This document shows positions 9,071 through 15,608 of a DNA stretch of 64,000 nucleotides, in pieces; positions within the stretch are counted from its first letter, which is position 1; each line of letters starts with the position of its first letter. The position numbers and the translations under genes are program-made. Below the pieces are notes generated by a model, which saw only the letters and a program-made list of their open reading frames with translations, made no database searches and had not been told where the DNA came from. The stretch lies in assembly GCA_013388745.1 (NCBI GenBank), contig JACAER010000050.1, forward strand, positions 62,001 through 126,000, in the 5' to 3' direction. The stretch comes from Chloroflexota bacterium (GTDB taxonomy: Bacteria; Chloroflexota; Anaerolineae; Aggregatilineales; Phototrophicaceae).

Positions 9071-9142
9071 ATGAACATTTTCGCCTGCTCCTGTTGTTGT
9101 TGTGACCTGAAAGTGGGGTGTCCACCGCGCTTCAGTTCGTGA
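9071..9142 (+). CDS. cysteine-rich leader peptide (attenuator ORF)
   Basis: A 23-codon ORF, MNIFACSCCCCDLKVGCPPR followed by FSS and TGA. Codon 6 is TGC, codons 8-11 are four consecutive TGT, and codon 17 is TGT: six cysteines in 23 residues, immediately upstream of a cysteine synthase gene. A small hairpin (TGGTTT-GT-AAACCA, 9057-9070) abuts the ATG, and a six-codon ORF from 9054 ends on the overlapping ATGA. There is no strong Shine-Dalgarno, only a GAGATG-like stretch. The peptide itself is probably not functional; its translation would sense charged tRNA-Cys. Polycysteine leader ORFs acting as cysteine-responsive attenuators are known in mycobacteria. Confidence 0.8.
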   Translation: MNIFACSCCCCDLKVGCPPRFSS

Positions 9143-9197
9143 CGGCTTTTAGCAGGCCAGAAGACGAGCATTTTCCAAAAGCGTGGGTACACCCCGC
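9113..9197 (+). promoter_or_regulatory. candidate antiterminator pairing of the cysteine attenuator
   Basis: GTGGGGTGT at 9113-9121 (codons 15-17 of the leader ORF) is complementary over nine positions, with one T-G wobble, to ACACCCCGC at 9189-9197. This overlaps the loop and 3' arm of the downstream terminator, so the two structures exclude each other. A ribosome stalled on the Cys codons at 9092-9103 would leave 9113-9121 free to pair. Normal passage masks it, or lets it fold locally (GTGG with CCAC at 9122-9125), and the terminator forms. The pairing was read by eye; folding energies were not computed. Confidence 0.65.
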
Positions 9198-9210
9198 GCT
9201 TTTTTGTTTT
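9179..9210 (+). terminator. intrinsic terminator inside the leader (attenuator)
   Basis: AAGCGTGGG / CCCGCGCTT form a 9-bp stem (one G-T) with a 5-nt loop, followed by TTTTTTGTTTT. It lies 37 nt after the leader-peptide stop codon and 51 nt before the cysteine synthase start. A terminator in that position only makes sense if it is conditional. Confidence 0.85.
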
Positions 9211-9261
9211 GTGGTGATTCATCAAAACGCGCGCAGGCGCGAGGACTGTAAAGAGGGACAC

Positions 9262-10245
9262 ATGGTTGCTGCGCTGAATAAGCCTGTAGAACCGCACATT
9301 TTTGAGACTTTCGAGACGGCGCACCATATCGACGCGACGACGCTCGAACGCCAGATCGGCAATACGCCGCTGCTGCGCTTCCGCAGTGTGACGGCGCATC
9401 TGCCGGAAAATGTGCGCGTGTATGCCAAAGCCGAATGGACGAATCCCGGCGGCAGCGTCAAAGACCGCGCGGCGTTGAATATCATCCGCCAGGCTGAGCG
9501 CAGCGGCGAATTAACGCCCGACAAAATCCTGGTGGACAGCACCAGCGGCAACACGGGCATCGCCTATGCCATGCTCGGCGCGGCCAAAGGCTACCGCGTG
9601 AAATTGTTCCTGCCGGCCAACGCCAGCCCGGAACGCCTTAGCATTCTGCGCGCCTATGGCACAGAACTCGTGCTGACGGATCCGTTGGAAGGCAGCGACG
9701 GCGCGATTCTGGCCGTGCGCGAACTGATAGAACGCGAGCCAGAAAGCTATTTTTACGCCAACCAGTACAACAACCCTGCTAACTGGCAGGCGCACTATGA
9801 AACGACAGGCGTCGAAATCTGGCAGCAGACGCGCGGGCAAGTGACGCATTTTGTCGCCGGGTTGGGCACCAGCGGCACGCTGATGGGCACCGGGCGGCGG
9901 CTGAAGGACTACAACGCCGCCACGCAAATCATCGCCTTGCAGCCCGATTCACCGTTTCATGGTCTGGAAGGGTTGAAGCATATGGCGACGGCCATCAAGC
10001 CTGGCATTTATGACGCCCTGCTGCCCGACGCACAGATCGCCATCAGCACGGAAGAGACGTATGGCATGGCGCGGCGGTTGGCGCGCGAAGAAGGCTATCT
10101 GGTGGGCATCAGCGCGGCCAGCGCGATGGTCGGCGCGTTAGGCGTAGCCGAAGGGCTGGCGGAACGCGGCGAGTCCGGTGTCGTCGTTACGCTGTTCCCG
10201 GACAACGCCTATAAGTATCTCAGCGAAGGCTTCTGGCGGGGATAA
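9262..10245 (+). CDS. cysteine synthase (O-acetylserine/O-phosphoserine sulfhydrylase)
   Basis: 327 residues, PLP fold type II. The PLP lysine is in EWTNPGGSVKDRAAL, the asparagine substrate loop is TSGNTGIA, and the glycine-rich phosphate loop is GLGTSGTLMGTG. The enzyme makes L-cysteine from an activated serine and sulfide. The long loop PDSPFHGLEGLKHM differs from classic CysK and recalls CysM-type enzymes, so acetylserine versus phosphoserine is unresolved. The ATG at 9262 is chosen over an open frame reaching 9118 because GAGGG precedes it and the upstream part overlaps the attenuator. The polycysteine leader independently supports a cysteine biosynthetic role. Confidence 0.94.
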   Translation: MVAALNKPVEPHIFETFETAHHIDATTLERQIGNTPLLRFRSVTAHLPENVRVYAKAEWTNPGGSVKDRAALNIIRQAERSGELTPDKILVDSTSGNTGIAYAMLGAAKGYRVKLFLPANASPERLSILRAYGTELVLTDPLEGSDGAILAVRELIEREPESYFYANQYNNPANWQAHYETTGVEIWQQTRGQVTHFVAGLGTSGTLMGTGRRLKDYNAATQIIALQPDSPFHGLEGLKHMATAIKPGIYDALLPDAQIAISTEETYGMARRLAREEGYLVGISAASAMVGALGVAEGLAERGESGVVVTLFPDNAYKYLSEGFWRG

Positions 10246-10313
10246 GTTGAAAGCAAAAGCGCGTCTCAAATTGGCAGGCGACGGATAAGTTGAGCACAGC
10301 ACTGGCTCTCTTC

Positions 10314-12290
10314 CTACTCTGCCACCCGTATTTCCCAAATATGGACAGGCGCGCGCAGCGGCAGACTGATGCCCTCGCGCAGCGCTTCGGCGCTGACGGC
10401 GACCGGCGGCGCGGCGGGAAGCACCGAGCGCAGTTGATACTGCTGTGCGCCAAAAAGCGGTATCTGCACCTCTGCGCTTTCTTCCACGCATGTGTTTTTG
10501 AACAGAGCAATCAACCCTTCGCCGCGCCGGCTCAACCGCGCGAAGCCATCCCAATGCAGCGCGTCCGGCTGATGCCAATTTCCCAGCGGGAAAAAGCCCT
10601 GATACAGCGGGATTTCGCGGCGCAGCTTTTTGTACCACTCAATATGCTGGCGATACCAGGCGATTTGTTCCGCGCTTAACAGGCGCAGATCGCCAAGCAG
10701 CACGGGCGTCGAACCGAGCGCTGTAGCGAACCGTTCGGCAATCGGCTCAATTGGTGCTTGCAAATTGCCGATCAGCATCGCTTCGGTGGGAATGGCGAGC
10801 GCGCGATGATAGAGCAGCGTGCGCGCCTGACGCGGGCCGCCGGCGTCCAGATCGTGGACGTTGCTCAGCCAGTCAAGATCCCCCGCCGCCAGCAGCCCAT
10901 AATCGATGATGTGCTTCTGTCCCCATAACTCGAATGTCAGGTCGATCAGCAGATCGGGGAAGCGCGCGTACAGGCCGTCGGTCACGTAACGGATACCTTC
11001 GTAAGTGCGCGTCAGCGATTCCGCCCAACCGCGATGCGCGTGTCCCGGCGCGAAACAGCCGGGGCCTTCGCCATAGGTGTTAAACACAGTTGTCAGATCG
11101 AGCTTGAGATAGGCCAGGCGGTAGCGCTCGACCAGCGCGGTGATCTGCTGGAGGGCATGATCGCGGTAGGGCGTCGCCAGGCACATCACCGGCTTCACCC
11201 CCGACATCGTGAAGGTGGTGCGCACGTTGTCCCTGCGATCTCGGCACAGCCATTCGGGGTGCTGGCGGCAGACGGCGGTCTGCGGCCCGACAGGCGCCAG
11301 CGACCACCACAGCCCCAGCCGCATCCCCTGCGCTTCGACCGCTTCACGGATGGCGTCCAACCCCTGCGGGAAATGCGCCAGATCGACAGCCGTTTCGCCC
11401 AGTTCAGCCTGCCAGCCGTCGTCCAGCGTAAAAATGTCGAAACCCATGCGTTGGGCGATCGGAATCAGGGTGTGAATCAGCGTGTCATGGATGTCGCGGA
11501 AAAAGGTTTCCCACGTGTTGTAAATCCACGGCGGCACATAAGCCGCGCCTTTTTTGAGCAGCACTTCGGCGCCGTATGTCGGCATAACCCAGCGCGGATC
11601 GGCGGCGCTGTCTTGCTGGAAAAAGGCGATGCCGCTGCGCGCGCTGCTGAAGCTTTCGCCGGGATCGAGCGTGCGCTCGAAGGGAAAAATGTCGGTGTCG
11701 TAGAGCACACTGACGCCGCCGCGCCATGTCCAGGCGGTGTCGATGCGCTTCAGAATGCCGGGGGCTTCGTTCAGCGCGATCCAGCCCTCGCCGCTGCGCA
11801 CGTTCTGCTGGATGACCGCCGGGTCTTCGGCGCGCCCCGTGAAAAACAATTCGCGCGGCAGCACGCCGTAAAAGGCAAAAAGGCGCTGTTCATCGGCGCG
11901 CCCGGCGTTGAGCGCCGCTGTTTCGATCGTCAAATGCGACAGGGTGATGGGCGCAGCGCCGCTGTTGGTAATGGCGAGGCCTTTGCGCAGCACATGTTCA
12001 TGCAGGCGGTAGGAGACAACGACGCGCAGCGCAGCGGTTTCCAGCGTCACGTCGAGCGTCTGATGGCCCACCTCCGCCCGCAGCAAACGCCAGTCGCCGG
12101 AAAGGCTGGTGAGCGGCGGCTGACCATCGACGGCGAAGGCAAATTCGGCGGCGGGACTGGGGGCATCGGCCAGAAAATCGGTTTGCGTCAGGCGGTGCAG
12201 CCAGCGGCGGGTATACAGGCCAACGCCGGCCTCAAAACAGATTTCGCGTTCGATAAAAGCGCTGCGCAGAGTCCAGCTTATGGAGGGCAT
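10314..12290 (-). CDS. alpha-galactosidase-like glycoside hydrolase (GH36-type)
   Basis: 658 residues. An N-terminal beta-supersandwich (~1-270) leads into a (beta/alpha)8 barrel with WIYNTWETFFRDIHD, MGFDIFTLDDGWQ (substrate-binding DD) and YLKLDLTTVFNTYGEG, where the Asp is the expected nucleophile. AAGDLDWLSNVHD probably supplies the general acid/base. The all-beta C-terminus completes the usual architecture. Clan GH-D enzymes release terminal alpha-galactose from melibiose, raffinose or galactomannan side chains. No signal peptide is seen, so it is probably cytoplasmic. No sugar transporter is adjacent, so the exact substrate is open. Confidence 0.9.
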   Translation of the reverse strand: MPSISWTLRSAFIEREICFEAGVGLYTRRWLHRLTQTDFLADAPSPAAEFAFAVDGQPPLTSLSGDWRLLRAEVGHQTLDVTLETAALRVVVSYRLHEHVLRKGLAITNSGAAPITLSHLTIETAALNAGRADEQRLFAFYGVLPRELFFTGRAEDPAVIQQNVRSGEGWIALNEAPGILKRIDTAWTWRGGVSVLYDTDIFPFERTLDPGESFSSARSGIAFFQQDSAADPRWVMPTYGAEVLLKKGAAYVPPWIYNTWETFFRDIHDTLIHTLIPIAQRMGFDIFTLDDGWQAELGETAVDLAHFPQGLDAIREAVEAQGMRLGLWWSLAPVGPQTAVCRQHPEWLCRDRRDNVRTTFTMSGVKPVMCLATPYRDHALQQITALVERYRLAYLKLDLTTVFNTYGEGPGCFAPGHAHRGWAESLTRTYEGIRYVTDGLYARFPDLLIDLTFELWGQKHIIDYGLLAAGDLDWLSNVHDLDAGGPRQARTLLYHRALAIPTEAMLIGNLQAPIEPIAERFATALGSTPVLLGDLRLLSAEQIAWYRQHIEWYKKLRREIPLYQGFFPLGNWHQPDALHWDGFARLSRRGEGLIALFKNTCVEESAEVQIPLFGAQQYQLRSVLPAAPPVAVSAEALREGISLPLRAPVHIWEIRVAE

Positions 12291-12321
12291 AAGACATCCA
12301 GGGTGTGAAAAGCGGCGCAGG

Positions 12322-13008
12322 TTAAGCTGTGTCTTGTGCTTCGACCCAGATACAAGCGGCGATATGGTAGCCGACCACGCGGCGTTCGCCGTTCACCAGC
12401 ACGCTGATCGGGCCGTCGAACGGGTCGCGTTCCAGCACTTCGACATCCGCTTCCAGCTTGAAGCCGCGATCCAAAATGTGTTGCAGCATCGGCCCGGTGT
12501 CGGCGGTCAGGCGCGAGACGCGCGCGGGCGTGTTTTCCGGGAGCTGTGCCAGCGGCAGCAGATGACGCTGCGCCATAACGCCCTGCTCGTCGGGAATCGG
12601 ATCGCCGTGCGGGTCGATCTGTGGGTCGCCCAATTTTTGCGCCAGCGCTTCGATAAAACGATCCGAAACCGCGTGTTCCAGTTTTTCGGCCTCGTCGTGA
12701 ACTTCGTAGAGCGCGTAGCCCAACTCCTGCATCAGGTACAGTTCGATCAGGCGGTGGCGGCGAATCACCTTCAGGGCGATATGCGCGCCGTTTTCGGTCA
12801 GGCGCACGCCCTTATAGCGCTCATAGTCCACCAGCCCGGCATCGACCATGCGCCGCGCCATATCGGTGATCGAAGGCGCTTTGACCCGCAGCATTTCGGC
12901 CAGCGCATTGGTCGAAACACGCTCGTCACTCTCCTGCTGCAAGGCATAAACCGCTTTCAGAAAATTCTGCACAGCGTCGAATTCGGCGACATCACGACGG
13001 TTAGGCAC
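12322..13008 (-). CDS. DtxR/IdeR/MntR-family metal-dependent repressor
   Basis: 228 residues. The N-terminal winged helix contains FLKAVYALQQESDERVSTNALAE split around a recognition helix (APSITDMARRMVDAGLVDYE). A dimerisation and metal-binding domain follows with HRLIELYLMQELGYALYEVHDEAE, whose His and Glu/Asp positions match the family metal sites. A C-terminal FeoA/SH3-like domain begins near residue 150. These proteins repress Fe or Mn uptake genes when metal is plentiful; Fe versus Mn cannot be decided here. The GTG at 13008 has GAAGGG upstream. The frame is open to 13053 but those residues are not family-like. No metal transporter is adjacent. Confidence 0.92.
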   Translation of the reverse strand: MPNRRDVAEFDAVQNFLKAVYALQQESDERVSTNALAEMLRVKAPSITDMARRMVDAGLVDYERYKGVRLTENGAHIALKVIRRHRLIELYLMQELGYALYEVHDEAEKLEHAVSDRFIEALAQKLGDPQIDPHGDPIPDEQGVMAQRHLLPLAQLPENTPARVSRLTADTGPMLQHILDRGFKLEADVEVLERDPFDGPISVLVNGERRVVGYHIAACIWVEAQDTA

Positions 13009-13085
13009 ACATCTTCCCTTCGTATGAAGCTGTCTAGGGTTATGATAGCACAAAACAGGCAGGTGACGACAAGATAAGCTGGCGC

Positions 13086-13865
13086 TCAGCGCTGGTTGAC
13101 CAGCTCCATGACGGCGTTAAACAGCAGCCCGTTGGTGGCGATACTTTCGCCGCCGTGAACGGTGGTTGTGCCCCGCCAATCCGTGAAGGTGCCGCCGGCT
13201 TCGTTCAAAATGACAGCCAGCGGCGCGCAGTCCCACAGTTCCATATAGGCATCGACCATGATCTCTGCGCGCCCAGTTGCCACCAGCGCATAACCGTAGG
13301 CATCGCCCCAGGTGCGCTGAATCAGCGTCGCATCGATCAAACGCTGCCAGGCGGCGGCTTTGCCTTTGCCCGCGAAATTATCCAGATCGCTCGCCAGCAG
13401 CGCCGCGTCTTTCAGAGCGCCTACAGACGAAACGCGCGCGCGCCGCCCGTTCCACCAGCAGCCCAGACCGCGCGCCGCATACACGGTCTCATTGAGCGCA
13501 GGAAAGTGCGCCACCCCCACCAGCGATTCGTCGCCATCCAGCAGCGCCAGCAGCACCGCATAAAAAGGCACGCCATGAATAAACGACTTCGTGCCGTCAA
13601 TGGGGTCGATCACCCAGGTGAGCGGCGACGCGCCGGTCTGCGCGCCGTATTCTTCGCCGATAATGCCATACTCCGGCCAATATTGAGCGATCAGACTGCG
13701 CAGTTGTTGCTCCGATTGGCGGTCAGCAATCGTGACCGGCGATTGGTCGCCTTTGCGTTCCACAGCGACAGCGGTTTGAAAATGGCCGAGCGTAATGCGT
13801 CCGGCCTGCCAGGTGGCGTCCAGCGCGAATTCTAACAGGGCGGCGAGCGGCAGGGCTGCGTTCAT
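13086..13865 (-). CDS. hisN: HisN-type histidinol-phosphatase (inositol monophosphatase family)
   Basis: 259 residues. Li-sensitive, Mg-dependent phosphatase fold with the three motifs GEEYG, WVIDPIDGTKSFIHG (metal-binding DPIDGT) and MELWDCAPLAVILNEAGG. The string RTWGDAYGYALVATGRAEIM is characteristic of the HisN subgroup, which dephosphorylates histidinol phosphate in histidine biosynthesis. Inositol-1-phosphatase activity remains possible. GGGGGAA precedes the ATG at 13865. No other his genes are adjacent. The gene is divergent from the FHA protein, with a shared 115-nt control region. Confidence 0.86.
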   Translation of the reverse strand: MNAALPLAALLEFALDATWQAGRITLGHFQTAVAVERKGDQSPVTIADRQSEQQLRSLIAQYWPEYGIIGEEYGAQTGASPLTWVIDPIDGTKSFIHGVPFYAVLLALLDGDESLVGVAHFPALNETVYAARGLGCWWNGRRARVSSVGALKDAALLASDLDNFAGKGKAAAWQRLIDATLIQRTWGDAYGYALVATGRAEIMVDAYMELWDCAPLAVILNEAGGTFTDWRGTTTVHGGESIATNGLLFNAVMELVNQR

Positions 13866-13914
13866 GAAAATTCCCCCAAAATTGACATTAGGCTCAAATT
13901 CTACCAAACTCAAC

Positions 13915-13942
13915 TTGCATTTGCGCTGGGATAGACTATAAC
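13915..13942 (+). promoter_or_regulatory. probable promoter of the FHA-protein gene
   Basis: TTGCAT, a 16-nt spacer and TATAAC, 38 nt upstream of the GTG start and inside the hisN/FHA divergent region. A moderate match to the sigma70 consensus. Confidence 0.5.
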
Positions 13943-13980
13943 TAATGTAGGATGAGGTGTTGGTATCAGGAGAGTAGCCT

Positions 13981-14736
13981 GTGACAGAACTACAGGACAT
14001 CTTCGCTGAATATACACGGATGCGTAAGAACGGGTTGGATTCGAAAGTTGCGCTGCACGCGCTGCGCGGTTATATCGAACCGCTGGTTAAATCGCAGCGT
14101 GAGCAGTTGGCGCAGCTTTTGCGCGCCTGGGAAGCGGGCGAGACCAATACGCCGCTGCCGCGCAGCCGACGTCCGACCGGCGAAGTGCCCAAACCCGGCG
14201 GGCCGATCAAGCCGCTGGCGCCGCCCGCCGGCGACTCGGCTTCCCCCGTCATTCGCTCTGTCAACATCCCCCACACCCCACCGGCCTCCGAAAATGTCGA
14301 TCTGGGCGAGCTGCAAGGGCGCTTTGATACGCACACACTGGTCGATGAAACAACGCGCGTCAGCGAAGACTTTTTTGGCGTGACATCCGTTATGGTGCTG
14401 CTGGTGCGCGGCACCAATCAGGCCTTCGAAGTGCGGCCACAACAGTATGACCACGAAATCATCATCGGGCGCAGTTCAGAGCAGAGTGCGATGCACCCGG
14501 ACATCGATCTGCAAGCGTTTCAGGGGGCCGAAATGGGCGTGTCGCGGCTGCATATGGCGCTGCGCTACGACAACGACCACAACGCGATTCATATTTACGA
14601 TTTGGGCAGTTCCAATGGTTCGTATCTCAATAACCAGCGCTTGAATCCCCACGAGGTGCGCTTCTTGCGCGATGGTGACCAACTGCGCTTAGGGCGGATG
14701 GTCATCGGAGTGCGCTTTAAACATCCTGGCCGCTAG
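13981..14736 (+). CDS. FHA-domain protein
   Basis: 251 residues. An N-terminal helical segment (~1-50) and a Pro-rich linker (~55-100) precede a C-terminal forkhead-associated domain (~135-250). The phosphothreonine-binding residues are visible as IIIGRSS, GVSRLHMAL and YDLGSSNGSYLNNQRL. FHA domains bind phosphothreonine peptides, so a Ser/Thr kinase partner elsewhere in the genome is expected; none is in the window. AGGAGAG seven bases before the GTG supports the start. The stop codon overlaps the convergent small gene by 4 nt. Confidence 0.92.
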   Translation: MTELQDIFAEYTRMRKNGLDSKVALHALRGYIEPLVKSQREQLAQLLRAWEAGETNTPLPRSRRPTGEVPKPGGPIKPLAPPAGDSASPVIRSVNIPHTPPASENVDLGELQGRFDTHTLVDETTRVSEDFFGVTSVMVLLVRGTNQAFEVRPQQYDHEIIIGRSSEQSAMHPDIDLQAFQGAEMGVSRLHMALRYDNDHNAIHIYDLGSSNGSYLNNQRLNPHEVRFLRDGDQLRLGRMVIGVRFKHPGR

Positions 14737-14945
14737 TGCAGGAACAATTCGCGTTCGTCCTCGTCGGTACGGCTAAGCATCTGGTGTTTTTGCGCCCAGT
14801 GCAGGCCTTCGACAAATTGCTCCGGAGTCAACCCAACCGCTTCGGCCAGTTCAACTTCTTCCCAATGGCGTCCGGGTTTACTGGAGGCGATCGCGACGAT
14901 CATCATGCCATAGAATTCGGCAAAAGTGGTGGATTGTGCGCTCAT
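14733..14945 (-). CDS. small hypothetical protein
   Basis: 70 residues starting MSAQSTTFAEFYGMMIVAIA. It has a helix-turn-helix-like stretch (HWEEVELAEAVGLTPEQFVE, then a short charged tail) that would suit a winged-helix or DprA-like fragment, but no family is recognised. GAGAGG lies ten bases before the ATG. The frame is open to 15011, but a start there lacks a ribosome-binding site. It ends 4 nt inside the convergent FHA gene. Confidence 0.6.
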   Translation of the reverse strand: MSAQSTTFAEFYGMMIVAIASSKPGRHWEEVELAEAVGLTPEQFVEGLHWAQKHQMLSRTDEDERELFLH

Positions 14946-15129
14946 GCGGCGGCGTCCTCTCGTGTAATAAAGTCCTCCATCAGCATCAATATTCATCACA
15001 GCGCAAAGCAATTTTCACAGTTGCCTAATCATACCATAGACCGGATTCAGCAAGAGCTAAATTTAACGTTAAAAAAGCGCAAATTCTATATACAGCGCCA
15101 AAAAACTATGCTATCCTGTGGAATGTCAC

Positions 15130-15159
15130 TTGACAATTGAATACGAAGGGCTTTAGAAT
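15130..15159 (+). promoter_or_regulatory. promoter of tRNA-Ala
   Basis: TTGACA at 15130-15135, an 18-nt spacer and TAGAAT at 15154-15159. Transcription would begin a few bases before the tRNA 5' end at 15173. Confidence 0.75.
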
Positions 15160-15281
15160 GTCCTTCACATCCGGGCCTATAGCTCAGTTGGGAGAGCGCT
15201 TCAATGGCATTGAAGAGGTCAAGAGTTCGAGTCTCTTTAGGTCCAACCGTGTGAAGCCGTAACACCCCTTCGTAATTCAAT
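15136..15281. repeat. inverted repeat flanking tRNA-Ala
   Basis: ATTGAATACGAAGGG (15136-15150) and CCCTTCGTAATTCAAT (15266-15281) are inverted copies differing by one inserted base, placed on either side of tRNA-Ala. The left copy lies inside the promoter spacer. The right copy forms part of the downstream terminator hairpin. Confidence 0.75.
15173..15245 (+). tRNA. tRNA-Ala (anticodon GGC)
   Basis: A 73-nt cloverleaf with acceptor stem GGGCCTA/TAGGTCC containing the G3-U70 wobble that identifies tRNA-Ala. The anticodon arm is CTTCA-ATGGCAT-TGAAG (anticodon GGC), the T-arm AAGAG-TTCGAGT-CTCTT, and the discriminator A73. CCA is not encoded. Confidence 0.97.
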
Positions 15282-15295
15282 GCGCAGGGGTTTTT
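15264..15295 (+). terminator. probable terminator after tRNA-Ala
   Basis: ACCCCT / AGGGGT, a 6-bp stem with a 16-nt loop, followed by TTTTT, 19 nt beyond the tRNA 3' end. The stem is short but the position and T-run fit. Confidence 0.65.
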
Positions 15296-15319
15296 CGTTA
15301 GCGGTGAAAGGCTTAAGCT

Positions 15320-15481
15320 GTGGCCAAGTCAAAGCGTGATGTACTGGGCGAGATTGCCGACGGTATGCGCGAACTGCTGCGCGATTTTGAACGCCTGCTC
15401 AACCCCCAACAAAAACCCGCGCGCGCTTTAGTGCCGGTGCCGGTACGCAAACCCCAGCAGCGCCCTCCGCGCTATCGTTAG
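15320..15481 (+). CDS. small hypothetical protein
   Basis: 53 residues with a GTG start (VAKSKRDVLGEIADGMRELL). The N-terminal half is a charged amphipathic helix, and the tail is Pro/Arg/Gln-rich (PVPVRKPQQRPPRYR). An AAAGG ribosome-binding site lies nine bases upstream. The basic Pro-rich tail could bind nucleic acid or an SH3-type partner; no family is recognised. The call rests on codon pattern and ribosome-binding site only. Confidence 0.5.
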   Translation: MAKSKRDVLGEIADGMRELLRDFERLLNPQQKPARALVPVPVRKPQQRPPRYR

Positions 15482-15507
15482 CCTGCTCTAGCAATAAAAC
15501 CCATCGG

Positions 15508-15561
15508 GGCGCAAAAAGTTGCGGGCGCAAAAAATATTTGTGCCTGTTTTGTTTTTGCGCC
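15508..15561 (+). promoter_or_regulatory. leader with two alternative hairpins before the threonine dehydratase gene
   Basis: GGCGCAAAAA occurs twice (15508-15517 and 15524-15533). A single TTTTTGCGCC (15552-15561) is a perfect 10-nt complement to either copy, so two mutually exclusive stems can form 48 nt before the ATG at 15609. No T-run follows, so it is not a terminator. It could be an mRNA switch or an operator. Confidence 0.45.
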
Positions 15562-15608
15562 TGGCCGCGCTATGCTCTGCCTGTTTTTTCACGAGCGATA
15601 GGCAGCCG

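Noticed and set aside
9043-9210. Cysteine T-box riboswitch upstream of cysteine synthase
   Set aside because: CCACCGCG resembles part of the T-box consensus (AGGGUGGNACCGCG), but the UGGN bulge and a stem I with a specifier loop could not be found. The same bases are explained as codons of the Cys-rich ORF.
11034-12308. 424-codon frame antisense to the alpha-galactosidase gene
   Set aside because: No recognisable family, Arg/His/Gly-rich shadow composition, and the minus-strand enzyme is unambiguous.
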